NCBI GenBank assembly: GCA_014729705.1
Contig: WJJK01000246.1
Span: forward strand, 1 to 12,982
Direction: 5' to 3'
From: Candidatus Altarchaeales archaeon
GTDB lineage: Archaea; Altiarchaeota; Altiarchaeia; IMC4; SCGC-AAA252-I15
Length of the DNA stretch: 12,982 nt
The translations under genes were made by a program, and so were the position numbers. The notes below the pieces were generated by a model that was given only the letters and a program-made list of their open reading frames with translations, did not search any database and was not told the origin of the DNA. Below, piece after piece: positions 7,201 to 11,843 of this stretch; position 1 is the stretch's first letter; the number at the start of each line of letters is the position of its first letter.

Positions 7201-7210
7201 CACTTAAAAA
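7201..7210 (-). promoter_or_regulatory. Candidate TATA box of tRNA-Tyr
   Basis: TTTTTTAAGT on the minus strand is centred about 35 bases ahead of the mature 5' end. Transcription would start near 7180 with a short 5' leader for RNase P removal. Confidence 0.4.
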
Positions 7211-7218
7211 ACCCCGCC

Positions 7219-7232
7219 GCTATAAATAAAAG
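7219..7232 (+). promoter_or_regulatory. Candidate plus-strand TATA box upstream of the tRNA-Met region
   Basis: CTATAAATAAAAGC would start transcription near 7252 and could drive the hairpin-rich leader and tRNA-Met as one transcript. No nearer box for the tRNA is evident. Confidence 0.35.
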
Positions 7233-7299
7233 CACTTAAAACACCGAAGTCAGCGAAACACTAAACGTGTTGCTAACTACACCATTTGCTTAACGCAAA

Positions 7300-7477
7300 G
7301 CCGAAGTAGCTCAGATTCAACGGCTACGCTCCGTTGACACGCTGGGCTAATGCCGCCCTGCGGACGGCATGCACCATACATGAATGCCAAATTGGCAGGA
7401 CATCAAAAATTGAATTAAGACATTTCACAGAGGGCTTGAGCGAAGCGAAACCCTCAAATGTGAACTGTTTCCAGTTC
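7300..7477 (+). repeat. Duplicated tRNA-Met 5' end followed by a chain of small hairpins
   Basis: Bases 7300-7317 are an exact 18-base copy of the 5' end of the tRNA-Met gene (7478-7495), broken off in the D loop. The next 160 bases contain no gene but a series of stems: CAACGG/CCGTTG, ATGCCG/CGGCAT (7350-7370), TGCC/GGCA, GAGGG/CCCTC with a GAGCGAAGCG loop, and GAACTG/CAGTTC just before the intact tRNA. The GCTAATGCC plus hairpin module at 7346-7370 recurs inside the tRNA-Met intron at 7589-7607, both after CTGGG. This is probably a broken paralogue of the pre-tRNA. An extra intron in the D loop of another tRNA was considered, but no matching downstream tRNA parts were found. Confidence 0.65.
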
Positions 7478-7675
7478 GCCGAAGTAGCTCAGATTGGTTA
7501 GAGCGCCAGACTCATAAGCGAGCCCCTTTCTTTTCAAAAAAGAAAGGTGCTTCACCCCCAAAGAAAACGAAATCTTTGGAACTGGGGCGCTAATGCCACA
7601 AAGTGGCTAGGAGCTTCCAAACGATAACAAAGCTGAGTTATCTGGAAGCCGCGAGTTCAAGTCTCGCCTTCGGCA
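7478..7675 (+). tRNA. tRNA-Met (CAU), probably elongator, with a 123-nt intron
   Basis: Acceptor GCCGAAG/CTTCGGC with A73, D arm GCTC/GAGC, anticodon stem CCAGA/TCTGG, and T arm GCGAG-TTCAAGT-CTCGC all pair. The mature loop CUCAUAA gives anticodon CAU. It lacks the triple G-C anticodon stem of initiators. The G1-C72 and loop sequence resemble archaeal elongator tRNA-Met more than CAU-reading tRNA-Ile2. Exons are 7478-7516 and 7640-7675. At the splice sites CUCA (positions 32-35) pairs with UGAG (7634-7637), leaving 3-base bulges UAA and UUA on either side: a bulge-helix-bulge with a short inner helix. CCA is not encoded. The 3' end is copied several times downstream. Confidence 0.94.
7517..7639 (+). 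other. tRNA-Met intron, hairpin-rich
   Basis: This 123-nt intron sits at position 37/38. It holds the hairpins CCTTTCTTTT/AAAAGAAAGG with a CAA loop, CCAAAG/CTTTGG and GCCAC/GTGGC. Near the 3' splice site GATAAC can pair with GTTATC and GCTTCCA with exon TGGAAGC; this fold would compete with the splicing structure. The first part recurs at 9578-9619 with a differing but still paired hairpin. No open frame for a homing endonuclease is present. Confidence 0.8.
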
Positions 7676-7685
7676 AACCTTGTGT

Positions 7686-7716
7686 CTCGAACACTAACTT
7701 CGAGTCTTATTATTCC
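7686..7716 (+). terminator. Hairpin plus T-rich tract after tRNA-Met
   Basis: CTCGAA (7686-7691) pairs with TTCGAG (7699-7704) across a 7-base loop, followed by TCTTATTATTCC. It lies 11 bases past the tRNA and may mark its 3' end. A near-identical stem occurs at 8797-8817. Confidence 0.4.
7706..7714 (+). promoter_or_regulatory. Candidate TATA box of the cysteine-rich gene (leaderless)
   Basis: CTTATTATT is centred about 27 bases ahead of the ATG at 7737. Confidence 0.35.
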
Positions 7717-7736
7717 ATTAATCCTTAGTTGTTATT

Positions 7737-7940
7737 ATGGGAAGTGATTGTTGTAGCGTTTCAAGTTGTTGTGAGAATATTCCAGAAGATAAGATGTGCA
7801 AGTTAACACAACCTGCAATGAAATTTGATGTGGAGAAAGTCAAAGAACTAACCTCAAACCCGAAATATATTTGTAAATGTTGTGGTAGTACCGCAAACGA
7901 TAAAGAAAACTTATGTAGTCCAACAGAATTAAAAGACTAA
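7737..7940 (+). CDS. Small cysteine-rich, probably metal-binding protein (67 aa)
   Basis: Nine of 67 residues are Cys. An N-terminal cluster MGSDCCSVSSCCEN has two CC pairs. A lone Cys21 lies in KMCKLTQP. A C-terminal knuckle-like block reads YICKCCGSTANDKENLCSP (Cys46, 48, 49, 60). The spacing CxCC...C suggests zinc or another soft metal. I do not know a named family with confidence, although CxxCG...LC patterns occur in short archaeal and bacterial metal-binding proteins. There is no signal peptide or membrane span. It stands alone between the tRNA-Met gene and a degenerate copy of that tRNA's 3' end, so it may be cargo of an insertion. A TATA-like box 27 bases ahead suggests a leaderless mRNA. 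Confidence 0.7.
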   Translation: MGSDCCSVSSCCENIPEDKMCKLTQPAMKFDVEKVKELTSNPKYICKCCGSTANDKENLCSPTELKD

Positions 7941-7950
7941 AGTATGTTTT

Positions 7951-7986
7951 ATGCGAACATTTTGTTCAGTTCACGCATTCGGCAAG
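7951..7986 (+). repeat. 36-base direct repeat, copy A (degenerate tRNA-Met 3' end)
   Basis: It begins ATGCGAACATTTTGTT and ends CACGCATTCGGCAAG, matching 10461-10496 over most positions. The last 24 bases match the T arm and acceptor end of tRNA-Met (7653-7676) at 18 positions by my count. It follows the cysteine-rich gene by 10 bases. Confidence 0.65.
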
Positions 7987-8066
7987 GCTGCTGAAAATGG
8001 CAAATTCAGCCCTTTTAAGTTATATATATATTAAGAATTCGTTTATGGTGTGACTTGAATGTTTAG

Positions 8067-8501
8067 TTAAAGTTTTTTGACTTTTATGTCGAATTTTTTC
8101 AGGTATTCTTTGAGTTTCTTTTTGTGGTGGTGTTGGTCTTCGCTTATTAGTATGTTGCAGTTGTTTTGTATTGCTGTTGCGAGGTGTATGGAGTCGCTTG
8201 CGTATAGTTTCATTTGAACTGTGATTTTATGCGCTAAATCTAGGTTCTGTGATACTGGTATTAGATTTATTGCCCCTACTCCTGCAAGGTCTTTGAGTGA
8301 AATGTAGTCTTCTGAAATGACTTCTTCTTTATACGCCGCTTTTGATAGTGCTCGAGTGACCTCCAATAGGCTCCATTCACTTGTCATGTAATTGCCTTCT
8401 AGATTTTTTATGCTCTCTAAAATATTCAGTGCTTCAGTTATCTTGGGTTCATCTTTTTTGAACCATTTTACAATGATTGAAGCATCAAGGTATTCAATCA
8501 T
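8067..8501 (-). CDS. vapC: VapC-like PIN-domain toxin (first pair)
   Basis: The 144-aa PIN-domain protein should be a metal-dependent endoribonuclease. Acidic active-site residues are in the expected order: Asp6 in IEYLDASIIVKW, Glu47 in WSLLEVTRAL, Asp103 in YASDSIHLATA, and Glu121/Asp122 in LISEDQH. The preferred start is the ATG at 8501, which overlaps the antitoxin stop by 8 bases (ATGATTGA) and begins with the common MIEYLD sequence; a TTG at 8519 would add 6 residues. The overlap implies translational coupling with the antitoxin. The family usually cleaves tRNA or rRNA; the target here is unknown. It lies between tRNA-Met-derived repeats, consistent with horizontal acquisition. Confidence 0.88.
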   Translation of the reverse strand: MIEYLDASIIVKWFKKDEPKITEALNILESIKNLEGNYMTSEWSLLEVTRALSKAAYKEEVISEDYISLKDLAGVGAINLIPVSQNLDLAHKITVQMKLYASDSIHLATAIQNNCNILISEDQHHHKKKLKEYLKKFDIKVKKL

Positions 8502-8730
8502 CTTCTTTGCGCGCTTCAAATAAAGCTTCTGTCACACTAGGTTTGCCAACACCTTTTTCGCTTAATCTTTCAATTCTTTCCCCGATTTTTATCGCAGAAT
8601 ATCTCCTGACAAGCAATCGAATACCCTCATTCACTGCCTCAGTCCTATTTCTAAATAACCCTTCATTGACAACTTTATCCAGCTCATCCATCAAAACTGG
8701 AGTCGTTCTAACATTCAACTGAACACTCAC
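8494..8730 (-). CDS. vapB: Ribbon-helix-helix VapB-type antitoxin (first pair)
   Basis: The 78-aa protein starts at a GTG (8730) as MSVQLNVRTTPVLMDELDKVV. The first strand VQLNVRTTP, then helices with LFRNRTEAVNEGIRLLVRRY, form a CopG/MetJ-type ribbon-helix-helix DNA-binding domain (about 1-45). The remaining 33 residues form the toxin-binding tail. It would neutralise the downstream PIN toxin and repress the shared promoter. A weak GGTTGA site lies 6 bases ahead, and a box such as ACTTATAAC near 8770 is the likely promoter. A partial dyad around CATATG (8747-8761) is a possible operator. A toxin start overlapping its end by 8 bases confirms the pair. Confidence 0.85.
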   Translation of the reverse strand: MSVQLNVRTTPVLMDELDKVVNEGLFRNRTEAVNEGIRLLVRRYSAIKIGERIERLSEKGVGKPSVTEALFEARKEDD

Positions 8731-8796
8731 TTTAATTCAACCTGTAATACATATGATATACAAAGTTATAAGTGTAAGATGCAATATAAGTATGGG

Positions 8797-8817
8797 ACTC
8801 GAATGTTTGTTTCGAGT
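8797..8817. repeat. Hairpin ACTCGAA-N7-TTCGAGT, second copy of the tRNA-proximal stem
   Basis: A perfect 7-bp stem whose core is identical to the stem at 7686-7704, with the same loop length but a different loop. It lies between the two toxin-antitoxin pairs, 31 bases after the second toxin gene. It may be a terminator for that operon. Confidence 0.5.
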
Positions 8818-8848
8818 TTAGATTGCCGACAACCTTCCGCATTCAGTA

Positions 8849-9265
8849 TTATTTTTTTATTATTTTGATTATTTCTTGGGTGTTTGTTATTTGTATTTCT
8901 GTGATTTGTTTTAGTTTTTTGTCGTCTGTCCAAAGTATTGTGTTTGGGAATGCTAGTGCGCAGGCTATGAATACTGCGTCGTTTAAGTCGATTTCTTTGA
9001 CTCTTTCAATTGATTCATCTTTATGTCTATCCAGTACTTCGTTGGGTATAACGTGTACTTTCTCAAGTAAAAGTTCAAGAAGTTGATTAAAATCGTCTTT
9101 ACTTAACCCGCTCTTTTTTTGGATTTCATCCTTGTGTTTCTCTAGCTCTTCGAAGATGTAGTATGGGAAGAAGAAGTAGCCCTCATATTCTAGGATAATC
9201 TTCCTGGTTGTTGAGTCTTTAATCAGTGCTGAGAACAGGATATTTGAGTCGATGACTATGTTCAT
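8849..9265 (-). CDS. vapC: VapC-like PIN-domain toxin (second pair, different subfamily)
   Basis: The 138-aa PIN-domain protein has Asp6 in MNIVIDSNILFSALI, Glu39/Glu40 in YYIFEELEKHKDEI, Asp96 in IDLNDAVFIACAL and Asp114/Asp115 in LWTDDKKLK. These are the four acidic positions of a metal-dependent nuclease. The central helix region (residues 40-75) is longer and the sequence differs clearly from the first toxin, so the two pairs were not made by local duplication. Its ATG directly follows the TAA of the antitoxin with no gap, so translation is probably coupled. It ends in a Lys/Ile-rich tail. The RNA target is unknown. Confidence 0.87.
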   Translation of the reverse strand: MNIVIDSNILFSALIKDSTTRKIILEYEGYFFFPYYIFEELEKHKDEIQKKSGLSKDDFNQLLELLLEKVHVIPNEVLDRHKDESIERVKEIDLNDAVFIACALAFPNTILWTDDKKLKQITEIQITNTQEIIKIIKK

Positions 9266-9484
9266 TTACAGAAACCTTTTAGTAGCGCTTTTCTTCAATT
9301 TCCTGCTGAATTCATTTACATCTTTTTCTGTCAACTTGCTTTTTGAGGCCAGCTTGTCAGCCATCCGAAGTGTCTCGATCTTCTGGATAATAGCCTGTCT
9401 TGCGACTTCACTCCAACGAATCTCAGAAAATTTTTTCATATCCTTGTGAACACTCTCCGGAACACTCAAAGTAATATTAGCCAT
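9266..9484 (-). CDS. vapB: VapB-type antitoxin (second pair)
   Basis: From the ATG at 9484 the 72-aa protein reads MANITLSVPESVHKDMKKF, then SEIRWSEVARQAIIQKIETL, then a basic, charged tail KLTEKDVNEFSRKLKKSATKRF. This is the characteristic archaeal VapB pattern: a short DNA-binding ribbon-helix-helix head and a tail that wraps the PIN toxin. A longer frame from 9505 adds 7 residues, but a TATA box centred near 9512 is 27 bases from 9484 and so favours the shorter, leaderless form. Inverted and direct repeats of CACATAAATAT lie over the promoter and are probably its own operator. Confidence 0.87.
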   Translation of the reverse strand: MANITLSVPESVHKDMKKFSEIRWSEVARQAIIQKIETLRMADKLASKSKLTEKDVNEFSRKLKKSATKRFL

Positions 9485-9518
9485 CACATAAATATGTGAA
9501 AACACATAAATATAAATT
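9485..9518 (-). promoter_or_regulatory. Promoter and likely operator of the second toxin-antitoxin pair
   Basis: CACATA (9485-9490) and TATGTG (9493-9498) form a dyad directly at the start codon. The half-site CACATAAATAT at 9485-9495 repeats 18 bases away at 9503-9513, where it merges into the TATA box at 9508-9518. Antitoxin binding here would block the TATA box and the start site. Confidence 0.55.
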
Positions 9519-9560
9519 AAAGTTTGCGTTTATAATTAGATTGCGCAACTCTGATACTTA

Positions 9561-9712
9561 TGCCCGCCTTCGGCAAACCCCTTTCTTTAGGAAAGAAAGG
9601 TGTTTTATCCCCAAAGAAACTTTATCTACCTGGAAGGCTGTGGAAGCATTCAAGCGTGTCTTGAATGCGCTGCTTCTCGTCGGATATTTCCGACCAAGTC
9701 TCGCCTTCGGCA
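9561..9712 (+). pseudogene. Broken tRNA-Met copy: 3' end, intron-like segment, interrupted 3' exon
   Basis: Bases 9565-9579 (CGCCTTCGGCAAACC) equal the tRNA-Met acceptor end and flank at 7665-7679. Next, 9578-9619 resembles the start of the tRNA-Met intron (7523-7568), including the CCTTTCTTT/AAAGAAAGG hairpin and the CCCCAAAGAAA block. ATCT and CTGGAAGGC then resemble the start of exon 2. About 60 bases with two strong stems (GCATTCAAG/CTTGAATGC and GTCGGA/TCCGAC) interrupt it, and 9695-9712 is an exact 18-base copy of tRNA-Met 7658-7675. There is no 5' half, so it cannot form a tRNA by itself. It is probably an insertion scar or attachment site. Confidence 0.65.
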
Positions 9713-9836
9713 TTATTTTTCCCCCTTAAATATTGCTGTCCTTTTTTACGAATTTCATAGTAATCATTAGTTTTTGTAGGGCTGGCTTTTTTCTTCTATT
9801 CACATCCTCTTTTTGCCTCTATCTGGGTTTGTTTTT

Positions 9837-10376
9837 TTAGTTTCGTAGGTCTTGCATACTGTAACCCCTTTTTCTGAGTTGAATGTATGCCGGTAACATG
9901 AGTTCAGCCATTTTCCCCCGGTTTCCGATGCTATCCTCCTCAAAGAGCCTCCTAATCTCTCCTATGTCTTGTCCGCTTTCTCTGACCGCTCTATCGCAGT
10001 CATCATAGAATTGTCGATAAGTCTTGCTGAGATAGAAATCGCTGTGGTTTTTAATTTGGGTTTCTGTGGATTGACGTCGGATTGTTTCATCAATAAAGCC
10101 TTGACGTGCTGCAACATCCCTTCGACTACCCTTAACATCCAAAAGTTCCAGGTGGAAATTACCAAGAAATTGGGTTATCAGTGTTTGCCTATCCCTAAAT
10201 GATTCTTCAATATCTGGATGTTGCTTTATGGTCTTTTGACGAAAGACCTCAATTTCTCGCTCAATATCAATACTATTGTCTCCTATTGGAGTCCTATAGA
10301 TGGCTGGCAAACCAGGATTATCAGATAGAGAACGTGCATGCCTCAAGTGTCTTGGTCTACGCAATCCATTACCCAT
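9837..10376 (-). CDS. Unrecognised charged, probably helical protein (about 180 aa)
   Basis: No family is recognised. The frame is 179 aa from the ATG at 10376, or 181 from 10382. A TATA-like box (10398-10407) centred 27 bases from 10376 favours the shorter form, again leaderless. The N terminus is basic (GNGLRRPRHLRHARSLSD). The middle is rich in Arg, Glu, Asp and Gln in helix-like stretches (IDIEREIEVFRQKTIKQHP, QTLITQFLGNFHLELL). The end reads AELMLPAYIQLRKRGYSMQDLRN. There is no membrane span, signal peptide or Cys cluster, so it is probably cytoplasmic. It lies between the tRNA-Met 3'-end copies at 9695-9712 and 10461-10496, so it may be insertion cargo. The absence of neighbours in the same operon leaves its role open. 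Confidence 0.6.
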   Translation of the reverse strand: MGNGLRRPRHLRHARSLSDNPGLPAIYRTPIGDNSIDIEREIEVFRQKTIKQHPDIEESFRDRQTLITQFLGNFHLELLDVKGSRRDVAARQGFIDETIRRQSTETQIKNHSDFYLSKTYRQFYDDCDRAVRESGQDIGEIRRLFEEDSIGNRGKMAELMLPAYIQLRKRGYSMQDLRN

Positions 10377-10397
10377 ACTCATATCTGAGAATTACAA

Positions 10398-10407
10398 GGT
10401 TATATCC
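10398..10407 (-). promoter_or_regulatory. Candidate TATA box of the 179-aa gene
   Basis: GGATATAACC on the minus strand, centred about 27 bases ahead of the ATG at 10376. Confidence 0.4.
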
Positions 10408-10460
10408 TTTCAGTCATAGGGGAAAAAGAATAAAACAATACCAGAATCTTGAATGATTTG

Positions 10461-10496
10461 ATGCGAACATTTTGTTGAACTCACGCTTCCGGCAAG
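10461..10496 (+). repeat. 36-base direct repeat, copy B (degenerate tRNA-Met 3' end)
   Basis: ATGCGAACATTTTGTT is identical to copy A (7951-7966), followed by CACGCTTCCGGCAAG. Its last 24 bases match the tRNA-Met 3' end at 17 positions by my count. It is the last tRNA-derived copy seen, and may mark the right end of the accessory region. Confidence 0.6.
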
Positions 10497-10500
10497 TCTT

Positions 10501-10665
10501 CTATTTTTTTCTTATTATCTGCTGAAATCTTAGGTAGTTGATTACTGCTAATCCTAGAAAAACCCATCCTTTATTGTTATCTTTGATCCAAAGAAGGAAA
10601 TAACCCAGGATCAGGCATGTTAATCCAAATAAACCAAAAAAGAATTCACCCTTTATCCTAATCAT
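10501..10665 (-). CDS. Small two-span membrane protein (54 aa), function unknown
   Basis: The frame from the ATG at 10665 reads MIRIKGEFFFGLFGLTCLIL, then GYFLLWIKDNNKGWVFLGLA, and ends NYLRFQQIIRKK. There are two hydrophobic stretches at about residues 8-26 and 34-46, separated by a polar KDNNKG turn, with basic ends on the same side. That is a plausible hairpin membrane protein with both ends in the cytoplasm. A TATA-like TTAAAATAT (10689-10697) is centred about 27 bases ahead, giving a leaderless mRNA. The stop lies 5 bases from the end of repeat copy B. No family is recognised. Because it is short, expression is not certain. Confidence 0.55.
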   Translation of the reverse strand: MIRIKGEFFFGLFGLTCLILGYFLLWIKDNNKGWVFLGLAVINYLRFQQIIRKK

Positions 10666-10710
10666 AATCAAATAATTCCAATGCCTCTTAAAATATGCTT
10701 TATGAGATGA

Positions 10711-10860
10711 TTTTGTCCTGTTTCCCCCCCTCTACGTTATTCGGAAATTAATGGTATTGACTTACCTTTGCCTGGCCCTAAAGATATCTGGGCGCTTGAT
10801 AACATCCGGTTCATAGGCGACGATTTTTTAGGCGGCCCCTCAAACCAATGGAGGCGGACT
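10711..10860. other. Gap without a supportable gene
   Basis: A plus-strand open stretch ending GGPSNQWRRTP at 10866 looks protein-like (contains LPLPGPKDIWALDNIRF) but has no start codon after the TGA at 10708-10710. It may be a gene remnant. The minus strand gives only a 25-residue frame. Confidence 0.3.
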
Positions 10861-10869
10861 CCCTAAACA

Positions 10870-10970
10870 ACCTAATCCGCTAACCCAACCGCGGATACCG
10901 CCGGCGTATAAGCCGCAGGACGCGGTAAGAGCGATACCCGCACACACTTTCTGAAACCGTGTGGGCTTGA
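10870..10970. ncRNA. Strongly structured block, candidate RNA or tspO terminator region
   Basis: ACCGCG (10888-10893) pairs with CGCGGT (10921-10926) and encloses CGGC/GCCG (10902-10905 with 10912-10915). ATCCGC (10875-10880) can instead pair with GCGGAT (10891-10896), giving two exclusive folds. A second hairpin CACAC/GTGTG with flanking CC/GG spans 10938-10965, just past the tspO stop on the minus strand. It is richer in G+C than its surroundings. Strand and identity are unknown; 5S, SRP and RNase P RNA motifs were not recognised. Confidence 0.35.
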
Positions 10971-10979
10971 ACACTACGT

Positions 10980-11456
10980 TTAGTTTAGCATGATTATGCT
11001 ATAGTTTAAAAGGGTTGCGAAGCTAACCCAAAGTAAATAGGGGATTAGCAGTATCGCCGCCGTCTTCGAAATCTTTTTGAAATAGCTTATCGAAAGCAGG
11101 ATGAGCGTCCAAAGGATTATTATCACAATAAGCGCCCAAAATAATTGCTGCAAGCCAAAGAATACGATCGACCAAAGGGAATTAAAAACCAGCTGAGCCA
11201 GGAATAACCCAATCTGTGGGATGTTAGAGCTTAATTCCAAGTCGCTTTTCCATATAAGGTATAAAGATATTCCCATAAGGATGTAGAGGATAGTCCAAAC
11301 CGGCCCGAAAACCCAGTTAGGCGGGTTAAATGATGGTTTTTCTAAGTTAGAATACCAGGAATCTACGCCGGTTACCGTGAAAAAAGAACCAATGAAACCG
11401 GCCATTAAACACAATACTATGCAACCGGCTAAACGAAAAAAATTCGCATAACCCAT
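10980..11456 (-). CDS. tspO: TspO/MBR family membrane protein (tryptophan-rich sensory protein)
   Basis: The 158-aa protein shows the five-span TspO/MBR layout: spans at about 8-28, 48-69, 80-101, 104-124 and 133-153. Signature segments are WYSNLEKPSFNPPNWVFGPVW (34-54), LAQLVFNSLWSIVFFG (86-101), ALIVIIILWTLIL, and LLWVSFATLLNYSIIMLN at the C terminus. The family binds porphyrins, haem breakdown products or lipids in the membrane, and is linked in bacteria to tetrapyrrole and oxygen signalling. The archaeal role is not established. Length and motifs are complete. The ATG at 11456 has a TTATTATTC-type box about 30 bases upstream, compatible with a leaderless mRNA. There are no tetrapyrrole genes in the window. 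Confidence 0.95.
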   Translation of the reverse strand: MGYANFFRLAGCIVLCLMAGFIGSFFTVTGVDSWYSNLEKPSFNPPNWVFGPVWTILYILMGISLYLIWKSDLELSSNIPQIGLFLAQLVFNSLWSIVFFGLQQLFWALIVIIILWTLILLSISYFKKISKTAAILLIPYLLWVSFATLLNYSIIMLN

Positions 11457-11843
11457 AGATAAGTATTAGTGTCACAGTATTGAATAATAAGGCTTTAGGC
11501 TATCTTGTTTAACTCTCAAAAACAACGTATTTTATCCCAAAATAAAGTTAGTTAACTAGGGGTGAAGCAGAAGATTTTCCTCCCCTCTCTTTTGGGAGAT
11601 ATACGGGGGGCTTCCAAGACAGGAACCCGCCAGCAAACAGTATAGGCGTAAACCCTGCCAACCCTCAAAGAAAAAAACATTTAAACGACCCCCAACCCCT
11701 AGCATTCATAGAATCCGGGGAACAGGAAATAAGGATTCACTAAGTGCTGCAGAAGACCGGTTTATAGCAACTTTGAATGGGGGGGGGATTAGCTTCCGCT
11801 GCGCGTTTCCTCCCCCCCAAACAGGCTCCCATGCCCTATGTTT
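11457..11843. other. Intergenic region without a recognised gene
   Basis: There is no supportable coding frame. A palindromic ATTTAAA-type box at about 11683-11691 could start transcription either way. Downstream on the plus strand GAATCC and GGATTC form a possible stem (about 11710-11736). Downstream on the minus strand there is a G-rich stretch containing CGCC/GGCG and TCTC/GAGA pairings (11570-11660). G and C runs at 11778-11784 and 11813-11819 could pair across the stretch between them, in or near the 3' end of the next gene. A small RNA is possible but not identified. Confidence 0.3.

Noticed and set aside
7023..7235. Minus-strand open frame of 70 aa
   Set aside because: It runs through the tRNA-Tyr gene and its promoter.
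7517..7639. Homing endonuclease or group I/II intron in tRNA-Met
   Set aside because: No open frame, too short, and the splice sites fit an archaeal bulge-helix-bulge intron.
7250..7680. CRISPR array
   Set aside because: The stems are all different in sequence and unevenly spaced, with no recurring repeat of fixed length and no cas genes.
7300..9712. Split (trans-spliced) tRNA halves
   Set aside because: The upstream 5' fragment stops in the D loop and lacks the anticodon, and the downstream 3' fragment is interrupted in the T arm. An intact tRNA-Met lies between them.
9496..9729. Plus-strand open frame of 77 aa
   Set aside because: It spans the toxin-antitoxin promoter and the broken tRNA copy; the reading is incidental.
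10199..10456. Plus-strand open frame of 85 aa rich in Tyr and Leu
   Set aside because: It is opposite the 179-aa gene and ends near the repeat. No promoter or ribosome-binding site was seen; the minus-strand frame is longer and has a TATA box.
10711..10869. Plus-strand protein-like stretch containing PGPKDIWALDNIRF
   Set aside because: No start codon in the open stretch and no upstream signals. It may be a remnant, but cannot be called a gene.
10860..10970. 5S rRNA, SRP RNA or RNase P RNA
   Set aside because: I could not find the conserved sequence blocks of any of these in either strand.
10780..10975. Minus-strand stretch reading FKPTRFQKVCAGIALTASCG
   Set aside because: It passes through the structured block, partly overlaps the end of tspO in another frame, and has no supported start.
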